DNA from: Gp6-AA45 sp035652075
GTDB taxonomy: Bacteria > Acidobacteriota > Vicinamibacteria > Vicinamibacterales > CAVVIG01
Reading direction: 5' to 3'
NCBI GenBank assembly: GCA_035652075.1
Contig: DASREL010000116.1
Span: 86,376-150,375 of the forward strand
DNA: 64,000 nt
Shown here: piece by piece, positions 1 to 9,186 of the stretch
Layout of the letters: each line of letters begins with the position of its first letter
How positions within the stretch are numbered: position 1 is the stretch's first letter
The notes under the pieces: generated by a model
What the model was told of the DNA's origin: nothing
The model's database searches: none
What the model saw: only the letters and a program-made list of their open reading frames with translations
Translations under genes and position numbers: made by a program

Positions 1-21
1 TTACCGGAGGGGCAAGGGGCG

Positions 22-1404
22 ATGACGTTGGAACAAGTCAGGAGCAAAACGGAACGGATTCGGGAATTCTCAGCACTGCCGTTCCTTCTAGTGGCGTCGG
101 TCAGCGTGTTGGGCGCCTTTTTCCGCGCGCAGCCGCAGACGGTCACGGGTGGTCCCATCAACACCGGCGACGTCGCCTGGATGCTGACGGCGACCGGCCT
201 CGTGCTCTTGATGACGCCGGGCCTCTCATTTTTTTACGGCGGCATGGTGCGGACGAAGAACGTCGTCTCGACGATGATGCAGAGCTTCGTCGCGATGGCG
301 GTCATCAGCATTTTGTGGATCGTCGTCGGATTCAGCCTCGCGTTCGGCACGAGTTGGCACGGACTGATTGGCGATCCCCGGACGTTCTTCATGTTCACCC
401 GCGTCGGCGCATCGACGCATCCCGATCTCGCGCCGACGATCCCGCTGATCCTGTTCGCGCTGTTTCAATTGAAGTTCGCGATCATCACGCCGGCGCTGAT
501 CACCGGTTCGTTCGCCGAACGGGTGCGCTTCACGAGCTACCTGCTGTTCATGTGCCTGTTCAGCATTTTCATCTACGCGCCGCTGGCGCACTGGACGTGG
601 CATCCCGACGGCTTCCTGCACAAGCTCGGCGTCCTTGATTTCGCCGGCGGCACCGTCGTCCACATGTCGGCCGGTCTTGCCGCGCTGGCCGGTGCGCTGG
701 TCCTCGGACGTCGGACGACGCACAAGAACGGCGTGCCGCACACGCCGGCAAACATTCCGTTCGTCATCCTCGGAACCGGGATGCTCTGGTTCGGCTGGTT
801 TGGTTTCAACGCCGGCTCGGCGCTGTCGGCATCGGGCCAGGCGGCGATGGCGTTCGCGACGACGAACACCGCGTCCGCCGCCGCGGCGCTGGCGTGGATC
901 TTCTTTGACGGCATGCGCGGCCACAAACCGTCCGCGCTCGGCGCCTGCGTCGGCGCCGTCGTCGGACTCGTGGCCATCACGCCGGCGGCCGGCTACGTCA
1001 CGATCGGCGAGAGCATCTTCATCGGCACCGTCGCGAGCGTCATCTCGAACCTGTTGGTCCACCTGAAGAACAAAGCCGAGACGCTGGACGACACGCTGGA
1101 CGTGTTTCCGTGCCACGGTGTCGGCGGCATGGTCGGCATGCTGATGACCGGGCTGTTCGCGAAAGACGTGGGCCTGACGTCCGGTCACGCCTACACGTTC
1201 CTCGTGCACTGCGGCGCGCTCGTGTTCGTCGCGGCATTCTCGTTCGGCGGGTCGTGGCTGCTTTATAAGATCACCGACGCGATCATCCCGCTGCGCGTCT
1301 CCGAAGATCAGGAAGCAATCGGCCTCGACTTGAGCCAGCACGGCGAGGTCATGCAGGACATGGCTCCGTTTGCGGAGCCGCAGCCGCTCGCGAAGATCGC
1401 ATAA
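22..1404 (+). CDS. amt: Ammonium transporter (Amt/Rh family)
   Basis: Inner-membrane channel-like protein that imports ammonium. The 460-residue protein has the hydrophobic multi-helix layout of the family. The Amt signature DFAGGTVVHMSAG lies at about residues 207-219, with the first pore histidine near H214. The second is H365 in CHGVGG, so the twin-His pair is intact. An N-terminal hydrophobic stretch (about 18-33) may be a signal peptide, as in many Amt proteins. The ATG follows a GGAGG-like site about 10 nt upstream, although only 21 nt of upstream sequence is visible. A P-II gene is a common neighbour but would lie outside the window. The stop codon is followed at once by a heptad repeat array. 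Confidence 0.96.
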   Translation: MTLEQVRSKTERIREFSALPFLLVASVSVLGAFFRAQPQTVTGGPINTGDVAWMLTATGLVLLMTPGLSFFYGGMVRTKNVVSTMMQSFVAMAVISILWIVVGFSLAFGTSWHGLIGDPRTFFMFTRVGASTHPDLAPTIPLILFALFQLKFAIITPALITGSFAERVRFTSYLLFMCLFSIFIYAPLAHWTWHPDGFLHKLGVLDFAGGTVVHMSAGLAALAGALVLGRRTTHKNGVPHTPANIPFVILGTGMLWFGWFGFNAGSALSASGQAAMAFATTNTASAAAALAWIFFDGMRGHKPSALGACVGAVVGLVAITPAAGYVTIGESIFIGTVASVISNLLVHLKNKAETLDDTLDVFPCHGVGGMVGMLMTGLFAKDVGLTSGHAYTFLVHCGALVFVAAFSFGGSWLLYKITDAIIPLRVSEDQEAIGLDLSQHGEVMQDMAPFAEPQPLAKIA

Positions 1405-1408
1405 CGTC

Positions 1409-1443
1409 GTACCAAGTACGAAGTCTGAAGTGCGAAGTATGAA
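1409..1443 (+). repeat. Heptad array (5 x GTNNNAA) over a start codon
   Basis: Five consecutive 7-bp units (gtaccaa, gtacgaa, gtctgaa, gtgcgaa, gtatgaa) fill the gap between the ammonium transporter and the decarboxylase. The ATG of the decarboxylase (1439-1441) lies inside the last unit. No ordinary Shine-Dalgarno is visible here, so the array occupies the translation-initiation region. Confidence 0.8.
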
Positions 1444-2845
1444 GTGGTCCGGCGACGAGATACGCCGTGTCGGCTATCTCGTCGTCGATCTGATCGCGAA
1501 ACACCTCACGGAAATCGAGAACGAGCCGGCGTTCAATCCTGTCCCGCGCGAACTCGCGGAGCAGATGATGAACGTGCCCGCGCCGACGGCGCCGCAAGCC
1601 GCTGACGCGATCCTGCGCGAGTTCTCCGACACCATCGAGCCGTATCCGTTCGGCAATGGTCACCCACGATTCTGGGGATGGGTCAACTCGCCACCGGCCG
1701 TGATGGGCGTGTTTGCCGACGCGCTCGCCGCGGCGATGAACCCGAGTTGCGCCGGTGGGAATCACGCGGCCATCTATGTCGAGCGACAAGTCATCGGGTG
1801 GCTGCGCGAGATCCTTGGCTTCCCCGCCTCGGCGATGGGCCTCCTGGTCAGCGGCGGGTCGATGGCGACGTTGACGGCACTTGCCGTCGCACGTCACACG
1901 AAATGCGGTGTCGACGTGCGCGCGGACGGCCTGCGCGCTGCCGCGACGCCGTTTGCGTTCTACATGACCGACCAGGGTCATACGTGCGCGCGCAAGGCGA
2001 TCGAGCTCCTCGGCTTCGGCCATCGAACGATTCGAACGATTCCAACCACCGACGCATACCGCATGGACGTCGACGCGCTGAATCGGGTCATCGTCGACGA
2101 CGTCACGAACGGCGTCACGCCGGTGGCCGTCGTCGCGACGATGGGAACGACGAACACCGGCAGGATTGACGACCTCGAAGGGATCGCCGACGTCTGCGCG
2201 CGACACGCCGTCTGGATGCACGTGGACGCCGCGTACGGCGGACCCGCCGTTCTGCTTCCGCAGTTCGCTGCGGCGGCACGCGGGCTCGCGCGCGCCGACA
2301 GCGCTGCGCTCGATCCGCACAAGTGGATGTTCGTCCCGGTCGAAGCCGGATTCGTGGCCGTCCGCGACGCGGACGCGATGCGGTCCGCGTTCAGTCTCGT
2401 TCCGCCGTACATCCGCACGGCCGGCAGTCCAACGGGCGTCTACGGTCTTCCGTGGTTCAGCGAATACGGATTCCAGCAGACGCGCGGCTTCCGCGCACTG
2501 AAAGTCTGGATGACCATGAAGCAGTTCGGCCTGGATGGATTGCGTGCAGCCGTCGCCGAGAACATTGCGCTCGCACGGTACCTCGCCGAGCGGATTGCGG
2601 CGTTACCGCAGTTCGAGCTGGTGTCGACCGGCGAGCTGAGCGTCGTGTGCTTTCGGGATCGCGCCGATGATGCGACGAATCGAGCGCTGCTGGATCGGCT
2701 GCAGCTCGGCGGCGACGTGTTCATCACGAGCACCGAGCTCGGCGGCCGATTCGTCCTGCGCGCGTGCATCGTGAATCACCGGAGCACGCGCGCTGACGTC
2801 GACCGGTTGATCGCGGCGATTACCAGCGCTGCCACGCCGCTCTAA
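1439..2845 (+). CDS. PLP-dependent group II amino-acid decarboxylase (aromatic-L-amino-acid type)
   Basis: Fold-type I PLP enzyme of the DOPA/tryptophan/glutamate decarboxylase family, converting an amino acid to its amine and CO2. The PLP lysine is K295 in DPHKW. The preceding VDAAYGG motif supplies the aspartate that pairs with the pyridine nitrogen. The N-terminal HPRFWGWVNSPP segment is typical of the aromatic-L-amino-acid branch. At 468 residues it is full length. I start at ATG 1439; an upstream in-frame start at 1370 would run back into the transporter gene. Substrate cannot be read from sequence; aromatic amino acids are the likeliest. It converges on, and overlaps by 26 bp, the small minus-strand gene downstream. 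Confidence 0.92.
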   Translation: MKWSGDEIRRVGYLVVDLIAKHLTEIENEPAFNPVPRELAEQMMNVPAPTAPQAADAILREFSDTIEPYPFGNGHPRFWGWVNSPPAVMGVFADALAAAMNPSCAGGNHAAIYVERQVIGWLREILGFPASAMGLLVSGGSMATLTALAVARHTKCGVDVRADGLRAAATPFAFYMTDQGHTCARKAIELLGFGHRTIRTIPTTDAYRMDVDALNRVIVDDVTNGVTPVAVVATMGTTNTGRIDDLEGIADVCARHAVWMHVDAAYGGPAVLLPQFAAAARGLARADSAALDPHKWMFVPVEAGFVAVRDADAMRSAFSLVPPYIRTAGSPTGVYGLPWFSEYGFQQTRGFRALKVWMTMKQFGLDGLRAAVAENIALARYLAERIAALPQFELVSTGELSVVCFRDRADDATNRALLDRLQLGGDVFITSTELGGRFVLRACIVNHRSTRADVDRLIAAITSAATPL

Positions 2846-3089
2846 ACGCACGCCGCCTCTCGCGTCTGGCGTCGCGGACCGCGGCCCGCGCTTCGCGCCG
2901 GGCCGCCGCAATCTCGCGACGGCTCTCGGCGCGGTCGCGCGTCCGCATGCGCATCCCGTCGCGACGGGCGCGCATCGCTTCCCGGCGCACCTCCTGACGG
3001 TCCCACCGGTCCCCGTGCGACGCACTGGCGACTGACGGAACGGCCACGAGGGCCAATAACGCAGCGGCAACGAGCAGTGTTCGTTTCAT
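2820..3089 (-). CDS. Small secreted arginine-rich protein
   Basis: An 89-residue protein with a clear signal peptide (MKRTLLVAAALLALVAVPSVASA). The mature part is very Arg/Ala/Glu-rich and likely alpha-helical, with repeated RR-x-A and ARREAR patterns. I recognise no family. The ATG at 3089 has a GGAG-type site just upstream; the longer in-frame start at 3134 would disrupt the signal peptide. Small basic periplasmic proteins of this kind are sometimes Spy/CpxP-like, but I see no LTxxQ motif, so that is speculation. It overlaps the decarboxylase 3' end by 26 bp. Confidence 0.65.
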   Translation of the reverse strand: MKRTLLVAAALLALVAVPSVASASHGDRWDRQEVRREAMRARRDGMRMRTRDRAESRREIAAARREARAAVRDARRERRRAFRAAWQRW

Positions 3090-3121
3090 GTCTCCGTTAG
3101 ACGGAAGTATGCTGCCGTTGG

Positions 3122-3523
3122 TTGTCCACACCACTCGACCGGTTCATCCAGGCGCAGAACGCGGTCCACGGCGGCTACGCCGACGCTCTGGCAGAGATCC
3201 GGTCCGGCCGCAAACGCAGCCATTGGATCTGGTACATCTTCCCGCAGCCGGCTGGTCTGGGCAGTTCACCGATGTCGGTGTACTACGGCATCGCGTCGCG
3301 TGATGAGGCGCTCGAATACATCAATGACCCGACGCTTCGCGCCCGGCTGTTCGAGATTACGTCAGCGGCAGCCGCTCACGTGGCACGCGGGGTCGCACTA
3401 CCCACCCTGATGGGATCGGAGCTCGATGCGATGAAGCTCGTATCCTGCCTGACCCTGTTTCGCGACCTGGATCCCGAGTTCGCGCGTATCGCCGATCCGA
3501 TTTTGTCGTCCGCGACGCAGTAG
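3122..3523 (+). CDS. DUF1810 family protein
   Basis: A 133-residue protein matching DUF1810: it opens with LDRFIQAQ, then HWIWYIFPQ, the GLGSSPMSVYYGIAS segment, and ends with a GSELDAMKLVSCLTLF block. The biochemical role of the family is not established to my knowledge. The start is TTG at 3122; no ATG gives a full family N-terminus. It lies divergent to the small secreted gene, with only 32 bp between the two starts. The next gene begins directly after its stop. Confidence 0.88.
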   Translation: MSTPLDRFIQAQNAVHGGYADALAEIRSGRKRSHWIWYIFPQPAGLGSSPMSVYYGIASRDEALEYINDPTLRARLFEITSAAAAHVARGVALPTLMGSELDAMKLVSCLTLFRDLDPEFARIADPILSSATQ

Positions 3524-3524
3524 A

Positions 3525-5369
3525 ATGCGCGGCATGCGATTGACGTTTGCCGCTCTCGCGGCCTCCCTTACCGTTGTGACCGCGGCCACACCGACGCCCC
3601 AGAAAATCGTGTTCGCGCGTGTGTTTCCCCAGCCGGGTCAGATTGGACTGTTCATCGCGAACGCCGACGGATCCGGCGAGCGGCCGCTGCTCGATCAGAA
3701 GGATCTGAACTACGACGCCGTGTGGGCGCCCGATGGCCAGTCGCTCGTGTTCACCTCCGAGCGCGAGGGATCCGCGGACCTGTTTCGCATGAAACCGGAC
3801 GGCACCGGCATCGAGCGGCTGACCGATAGTCCGGCCTACGACGATCAGGCGGCGTTCTCGCCCGACGGCAGGACGCTCGTCTTCGTCACCACGCGCAACG
3901 GCGGGACGGCCGATCTGTGGACGATCGATCTCGCGACCAAGCGTGCGAAAGCGCTGACCTCCGGCGCCGGCGGAGATTTCCGTCCGTCCTGGTCGCCCGA
4001 CGGCAAGTGGATCGCATTCTCCTCGGACCGCGAGAGCAACTTGCCGTTCGCGCATGGACGCTGGGAGCATCTGCAGCTCGCCGACATCTTCATCATTCGC
4101 CCCGACGGTTCCGGTCTGAAGCGCATTTCGGCGCATGGCAATTTCTGCGGCACGCCGAAATGGACCGCCGACAGCACGCACGTCATCGCGTACTGCATGA
4201 CGGCCGAGCAGACGCTCGACAACCGCCGCGCGCAGCCGGAGCATCCCGAAGACACGCGGATTGTCTCCTTCGACATCGCGACTGGAACGTCCGCGGATCT
4301 CAAGAGCGGTCCGGGAGTGAAGTTCGATCCGTCGGTTCTCGCCGGCGACAAGGTCGCCTACATTCGCAAGGACGGCAGCGACACCGCCGGCATCTACTAC
4401 GCCGACGGCACGCGCGGACCGAAGGGTGATGTGCGCACGGCCGCGTGGTCGCCCGACGGCACACGCGTCGTGTTCCACAAGCGGACCGCGTTCCAGTTCC
4501 CAACGTGGAAAAAGACGTACAGCAAGAACGAGAACTACGAGTTGACGCTGACCGGCATCATGCCGCAGTTCGAATCGACCGGCACGAGGTTCGTGTTCGT
4601 GGGACGTCCGCCGGCGGGCAGCGTCGTTGATTCTTCGATCATGGTCGCGCGATCGGGCACGAACGAAGGCGCGGTCATCTACTCGAACAAATCGCTCAAC
4701 GTCATGGGCCCGTCGTGGTCGATGGCCGGTGACAAAATCATCTTCGGCGTGGGCACGTTCAACGCGTTCTACAACGGGTTCCACGGCCAGTTCCTGAAGC
4801 CCGAGGATCGATCGGAAGGCGGCGCGCAGATCGCCATCGTGAACAGCGACGGCAGCGGCTATCGCGAGCTGACGAAAGGCGCGGCGAACAACAGCTTTCC
4901 GTCGATGGCGCCCGATGGCAAGCGCTTCGTCTATCGCACGTTCGGCCCCGACGGGCAGGGTCTTCGCATCATGAACATCGAGACGGGCGCGGTCACAAAG
5001 CTGATCGACGGCTACGACAACTTCCCGCTCTGGTCGCCGCGCGGCGATTTGATCATGTTCTCGCGCATCGTCGACAACGACTACGAGATCTTCACCGTCA
5101 AGCCCGATGGGACCGACGTCAAGCGGCTGACCACCTCGCACGGCAACGATGCGCACATGGCGTGGTCGCCGGACGGCGAACACATCGTCTGGGCGACGAC
5201 GCGCCTTGGATTCAAAGACGAAGCGATCTACACCGATGCGCCACAGCCGTACGGCGAGCTGTTCGTGATGAAGTACGACGGCACCAACGTGGAGCAGATC
5301 ACCGATAACCAATGGGAAGACGGGACACCAGCCTGGCAGCCAGCGACGAAACTCGTCACGCGTCGATGA
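3525..5369 (+). CDS. TolB-like PD40 beta-propeller protein, secreted
   Basis: A 614-residue protein with an N-terminal signal peptide (cleavage near ATA at about residues 20-22). Many WD40-like PD40 repeats follow, recognisable by recurring W(S/A)PDG blocks such as VWAPDGQSLVF, SWSPDGKWIAFSSD and AWSPDGEHIVW. It is probably periplasmic and forms a propeller like the C-terminal domain of TolB, but no TolB N-terminal domain is evident. Such proteins are abundant in Acidobacteriota and their partners are generally unknown. Its stop overlaps the start of the MFS gene (ATGA), so the two are probably co-translated. Confidence 0.87.
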   Translation: MRGMRLTFAALAASLTVVTAATPTPQKIVFARVFPQPGQIGLFIANADGSGERPLLDQKDLNYDAVWAPDGQSLVFTSEREGSADLFRMKPDGTGIERLTDSPAYDDQAAFSPDGRTLVFVTTRNGGTADLWTIDLATKRAKALTSGAGGDFRPSWSPDGKWIAFSSDRESNLPFAHGRWEHLQLADIFIIRPDGSGLKRISAHGNFCGTPKWTADSTHVIAYCMTAEQTLDNRRAQPEHPEDTRIVSFDIATGTSADLKSGPGVKFDPSVLAGDKVAYIRKDGSDTAGIYYADGTRGPKGDVRTAAWSPDGTRVVFHKRTAFQFPTWKKTYSKNENYELTLTGIMPQFESTGTRFVFVGRPPAGSVVDSSIMVARSGTNEGAVIYSNKSLNVMGPSWSMAGDKIIFGVGTFNAFYNGFHGQFLKPEDRSEGGAQIAIVNSDGSGYRELTKGAANNSFPSMAPDGKRFVYRTFGPDGQGLRIMNIETGAVTKLIDGYDNFPLWSPRGDLIMFSRIVDNDYEIFTVKPDGTDVKRLTTSHGNDAHMAWSPDGEHIVWATTRLGFKDEAIYTDAPQPYGELFVMKYDGTNVEQITDNQWEDGTPAWQPATKLVTRR

Positions 5370-6634
5370 GCCTGTCGAAAGGGGGCTGGCGGATCGTTCT
5401 CCTCGCCAGCCTCGGCGGCACGCTCGAGTTCTACGACTTCGTCATCTTCGGCATTTTCGCGAAAGACATCGCGGACGCGATCTTTCCGACCTCGACGCCT
5501 ATCGTCTCGCTGATGGCGTCGTTTGCCGCCTTCGCAACGGGCTACCTCGCGCGGCCCATCGGCGGCATCGTCCTCAGCCATTACGGCGATCGCTTCGGCC
5601 GGCGGACGGTGTTTCTGTGGTCGGTCTTCGTGATGTCCGGCGCGACGCTGGGGATGGGTCTCCTGCCGACGCACGCGCAGGTCGGCGCGATGGCGAGCGC
5701 GCTGATGGTGGCGCTGCGCGTCATTCAAGGCTTCTGCCTCGGCGGCGAATTGCCGGGCGCGCTGACCTACGTCGTCGAAACGGCGCCGGATCTCGCGCCG
5801 TTCGTCTGCGGCGTCGTGTTCGCGTGCGTCACGATGGGCGTCGCGGTCGCGACCGGCGTCAGCCTCGGCGTGCGATCGATGCTGACGCCAGCACACGTCC
5901 CGCTGTATGGATGGCGCATCGCGTTCATCCTCGGCGGTCTCGGCGGCGCGCTCACGTTCGTCCTGCGCCGATCGCTCGAAGAGTCACCCGAATTCGCGCG
6001 GATGAAGGCCCTCGCCGTGCGGCAGCCGTTCATCGAATTGCTGCGGCGCCATCCAGTAAACGTCGTCGTCGGTGCGCTGCTGCTCGCGGTGACCGCATGC
6101 TTCACGGGATTGTTCTTCTCGCACTTGCCCGCGTATCTCGCCGCGGTGCTGAAATACGACCCGCGGCAGGCGGTGCTGGCGCAAACCGTCGGCGTCATCG
6201 TTCACGCGAGCGCGATTCTGCTCGTCGGGTGGATCGCCGATCGCATTGCGCCGACGCATCTGCTGCGTCTCGGCGCCGTCCTGCTGCTCGTGTTCGCGTA
6301 TCCGTTCTACCACGCGCTCGAGACACGTGCGCTCGACCTCACGTTGATCTTGATGATCGCCGGCGCAATTGGCGGGCTGACGAACGGCACCTTCGCCGTG
6401 CTGCTGACGGATCTCTTCCCGACGCGGATCCGCTTTTCGGGCGTCGCGCTCGCATTCAACATCAGCTTCACCATCTTCAGCGGCATGTCGCCGCTCTTCG
6501 CGACGTCGCTGATTAAGTCGACCGGCAACGCATCGTCGCCGGCCTTCCTGATCATGGGCGGTGCGGTGCTCGCCCTCGTGGCGAGCGCGGGTGTGAATCG
6601 ATTCGGAGGGAACGTAATGCGAAATGCGGATTGA
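5366..6634 (+). CDS. MFS transporter, metabolite:H+ symporter type
   Basis: A 422-residue inner-membrane protein with about 12 predicted helices. The N-terminal block GTLEFYDFVIFGIF is characteristic of the metabolite:H+ symporter family (ProP/KgtP/ShiA relatives), which carry osmolytes or carboxylates. The cytoplasmic loop GDRFGRR between helices 2 and 3 is the MFS signature. I chose ATG 5366, which overlaps the preceding TGA as ATGA; the upstream in-frame start at 5312 would add an implausible hydrophilic tail. The last codons (M-R-N-A-D) are already part of the inverted heptad repeat that follows. The substrate cannot be told. Confidence 0.88.
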   Translation: MSLSKGGWRIVLLASLGGTLEFYDFVIFGIFAKDIADAIFPTSTPIVSLMASFAAFATGYLARPIGGIVLSHYGDRFGRRTVFLWSVFVMSGATLGMGLLPTHAQVGAMASALMVALRVIQGFCLGGELPGALTYVVETAPDLAPFVCGVVFACVTMGVAVATGVSLGVRSMLTPAHVPLYGWRIAFILGGLGGALTFVLRRSLEESPEFARMKALAVRQPFIELLRRHPVNVVVGALLLAVTACFTGLFFSHLPAYLAAVLKYDPRQAVLAQTVGVIVHASAILLVGWIADRIAPTHLLRLGAVLLLVFAYPFYHALETRALDLTLILMIAGAIGGLTNGTFAVLLTDLFPTRIRFSGVALAFNISFTIFSGMSPLFATSLIKSTGNASSPAFLIMGGAVLALVASAGVNRFGGNVMRNAD

Positions 6635-6699
6635 GGATTGCGGATTAATCGTCGATCAATCGCCAATCAATCCGCAATCCTCAATCCCCAATCCGCATT
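6623..6699. repeat. Inverted heptad repeat between convergent genes
   Basis: Left arm 6623-6646 and right arm 6669-6699 are near-perfect reverse complements. Each is built from 7-bp units: GGATTGN on the left, CAATCCN on the right. The left arm holds the MFS stop codon and the right arm holds the stop of the minus-strand permease gene. A hairpin here could act as a bidirectional terminator or mRNA 3'-end stabiliser, but there is no U-tract. Confidence 0.85.
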
Positions 6700-8227
6700 A
6701 CAAATACCTCCTCAAGAACTCTCCGACGATGCTGCGGATGTCGCGGTGCTCGACATCCGCGGCGTAGTTCATCGCGCGCATGTCGTCGGCCGAGATCCGA
6801 TTGGCGAGCTTCTCGAGCGCCGTTCGAACGGCTGGATAACGGAGTAACGTTTCGGCGCGGGCGACGGGCGCCGCGTCATACGGCGGAAAGTAGTGACGGT
6901 TGTCCGCCAACTGGACGAGATCGAGACCTTTGATCAGGCCGGCCGTCGCGTCGCCGGCGATGACGTCGACCTGATGCGACGCAAGCGCGCGGTAGCTGAG
7001 CGTGAGATCCATCACGAGCGGCGGATTCGGAAAGTGCAGTCCGTACGCCTGTGCCAGCCCCGGAAAGCCGTCCGGCCGCTCGACGAACTCGTAACCGAAT
7101 CCAGCTCGCCAATGCGGCGACTGCCGCGCCGCGTCGTCGATCGTCGTCAGTCCGAGCGAACGCGCGTCTTCGCCACGAACCAGGATCGCGAACGTGTTGT
7201 TGAAGCCGAGCGGCGGCAGCAGCGTGCGGCCGCTGCGCGCGTAGAAATCTCGAACGGTTGCGTACACCGATGACGAGTCGTTCGCAATCGGCTGATGAAA
7301 GATCGCGGTGAGCGCCGTGCCCGTGTACTCGACGTAGACGTCGACGTCGCCGGTCATCAGCGCGCGATCGCAAATCAACGTGCCGCCCAGATTCAGCCGG
7401 CGATCGACGACGATGCCTTCGCTTTCAATCGCTTGCGCCACCAGTTCACCCAGCACGAGCTGCTCGGTGAAATTCTTCGATCCGACGACGATGGCCCCGC
7501 CGCTCCGGTGCGCCGCCACGCCGCTCGTCAACAGGATGCCGGCGAGAATCACGGCCGCCGCTACGACCGCGGCCCGCGACGATCGGCGGCGCCGCGTCGA
7601 CAACTGCCGTTCGATCCACAGCAACAACAGGTCGACCGCAATTGCGAGGATCGCCGCCGGAATCGCGCCCGCGAGAATCACCGTCGTATCGACCATCGAG
7701 AGGCCGCGGTAGATGTATTCGCCGAGGCCGCCGGCGCCGATCGCGGCGGCAATCGTTGCCGACCCGACGCCGACGACCGCTGCCACGCGCACGCCTGCGA
7801 CGATAGAGGGCAGCGCGAGCGGCAGTTCAATCTGGCGGAGCCGCTGGGCGTCCGTCATCCCCATTGCCGTCGCCGCCTCCACGATTGCCGCATCGATGCC
7901 GCGAATGCCGGCGATCGTCGTGCGCACGATTGGAAGAAGCCCGTACAGGATTAACACGACCAACGCGGCACGGGCCCCGACGCCGCCGATAACGGGCACC
8001 GGCAACAGAAAGCCGAACATCGCGAGGCTGGGCACGGTTTGGACGATGTTCGCGAGCGCGGTCAGCGGCGAGGCGAGGCGCGGACGACGCGCCGCGAGGA
8101 TTCCAAGTGGCACACCGATCGCAATCGCGACGACGGTCGAGAGCGCGACGAGGACGACATGCTGCGCGAAGAGCGTCGCGAGCTCGGTGCGGTGCGCCGA
8201 CCAGAACTGCAGGAGCGCGCGCATCAT
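6698..8227 (-). CDS. Osmoprotectant ABC importer: permease fused to substrate-binding domain
   Basis: A 509-residue fusion for glycine betaine/choline-type import (OpuC/OsmU family). Residues about 1-210 form the permease domain, with the EAA loop at about 117-140 (EAATAMGMTDAQ...). A linker membrane segment follows at about 219-236. Residues about 243-509 are an OpuAC-type binding domain that begins VVGSKNFTEQLVLGEL and contains VDVYVEYTGT. In many bacteria these are separate OpuCB and OpuCC proteins; here the binding domain is tethered. ATG 8227 overlaps the ATPase stop (ATGA). The longer frame back to 8755 is only read-through of the ATPase gene. Confidence 0.93.
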   Translation of the reverse strand: MMRALLQFWSAHRTELATLFAQHVVLVALSTVVAIAIGVPLGILAARRPRLASPLTALANIVQTVPSLAMFGFLLPVPVIGGVGARAALVVLILYGLLPIVRTTIAGIRGIDAAIVEAATAMGMTDAQRLRQIELPLALPSIVAGVRVAAVVGVGSATIAAAIGAGGLGEYIYRGLSMVDTTVILAGAIPAAILAIAVDLLLLWIERQLSTRRRRSSRAAVVAAAVILAGILLTSGVAAHRSGGAIVVGSKNFTEQLVLGELVAQAIESEGIVVDRRLNLGGTLICDRALMTGDVDVYVEYTGTALTAIFHQPIANDSSSVYATVRDFYARSGRTLLPPLGFNNTFAILVRGEDARSLGLTTIDDAARQSPHWRAGFGYEFVERPDGFPGLAQAYGLHFPNPPLVMDLTLSYRALASHQVDVIAGDATAGLIKGLDLVQLADNRHYFPPYDAAPVARAETLLRYPAVRTALEKLANRISADDMRAMNYAADVEHRDIRSIVGEFLRRYL

Positions 8228-8970
8228 CGTGGAATCGCAGGCACCGCGTCGAGAAGCTGGCGAACGCGCGCGTCGTGTGACGTCGCAATCACGTCGGGGG
8301 CATCGCACGCGACGAGCCGGCCTTCGTCGAGCACACCGATGCGATCCGCCAGCGCGAATGCCTCGCCCATATCGTGCGTCACGATGATGACGCTCTTTCG
8401 GACGCGCTGTTGGATGCGACGAAACTCGACGTGCAATTCGCTGCGGGTGATCGGATCGAGCGCACCGAACGGCTCGTCCATCAACAGGACCGGCGGATCG
8501 ACCGCGAGCGCGCGCGCCACACCCACCCGCTGTCGCTGGCCGCCGGACAACTCGTCCGGCCATCTTGTCAGGAATTGCTGCGGCGGCAGTCCGACGAGTT
8601 CGAGCACTTCCCGAACACGCGTGGCGACGCGCGCCTCGTCCCACCGTTCGAGCCGGCAAACGACCGCGACGTTGTCGCCGACCGACATGTGCGGGAAGAG
8701 TCCCACGTCCTGCAGCACATAACCGACCCGTCGCCTCAGCTGAACCGGATCCCATTCGCGCGCATCGCGGCCTTCAACGGTCACCGTGCCACCGTCCGCA
8801 ATCAGCAAACGGTTGACGAGCTTGAGGATCGTCGTCTTCCCCGCGCCGCTGCGTCCAACAAGGGCGAGGACGACGCCACTCTCGAGGCCGAGCGAAAAAT
8901 GGTCGAGGATCGGCGGCCGGCCCGGCCTCGCAAAGGTGACGTCGCGAAATTCGATCGCGAAAGTGGGCAT
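8224..8970 (-). CDS. Osmoprotectant ABC importer ATPase
   Basis: A 248-residue nucleotide-binding subunit for the fused permease downstream. Walker A is GRSGAGKT at 39-46, signature LSGGQ at 141-145, Walker B LLMDEP at 162-167 and the switch His in VTHD at about 197-200. It belongs to the OpuCA/ProV family but ends without the CBS domains that sense ionic strength in OpuA-type ATPases. Activity may therefore be controlled otherwise. Start is ATG 8970; the in-frame extension to 9180 would run under the divergent small genes. It is first in a two-gene operon. Confidence 0.94.
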   Translation of the reverse strand: MPTFAIEFRDVTFARPGRPPILDHFSLGLESGVVLALVGRSGAGKTTILKLVNRLLIADGGTVTVEGRDAREWDPVQLRRRVGYVLQDVGLFPHMSVGDNVAVVCRLERWDEARVATRVREVLELVGLPPQQFLTRWPDELSGGQRQRVGVARALAVDPPVLLMDEPFGALDPITRSELHVEFRRIQQRVRKSVIIVTHDMGEAFALADRIGVLDEGRLVACDAPDVIATSHDARVRQLLDAVPAIPR

Positions 8971-9003
8971 CGCGCTTGCGACAGTAGCACCGGAGGCGCA
9001 GCC

Positions 9004-9186
9004 ATGCCAAAACAGACGAGACCGGACGACGAGAAGATGCTGCCGAACCAGGCGGCGAACAAGGAACCGGCCGAAGGATCGCGAGAAAACGCCGGCGGCA
9101 TCACGAACCGCCCGTTGTCTGAAGAGGACGCCAACCAGCATCGCGTTCCACCGCGAGGCGAAAACAAGGAGGGCGGACATGCGTAA
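9004..9186 (+). CDS. Small hydrophilic protein (60 aa), unknown
   Basis: A 60-residue, strongly hydrophilic, probably disordered protein rich in N, E, K, R, P and Q, with no signal peptide, membrane segment or Cys. A GGAGG-type ribosome site precedes the ATG by about 7-8 nt. Its last residues overlap the start of the next small gene, which points to translational coupling. Hydrophilic proteins of this composition are often stress-related in bacteria, and the divergent neighbour is an osmoprotectant importer, so a desiccation or osmotic role is possible. That role is inference only. Confidence 0.6.
   Translation: MPKQTRPDDEKMLPNQAANKEPAEGSRENAGGITNRPLSEEDANQHRVPPRGENKEGGHA

Noticed and set aside
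226..1341. Long minus-strand open frame opposite the ammonium transporter
   Set aside because: Its product is a Arg/Asp/Glu-rich, low-complexity sequence with no motif, and the opposite strand is a clear Amt. It is a GC-rich shadow frame.
3357..5312. 651-codon minus-strand frame opposite the TolB-like gene
   Set aside because: Composition is typical of antisense frames in GC-rich genes and has no domain; the plus strand has real PD40 repeats.
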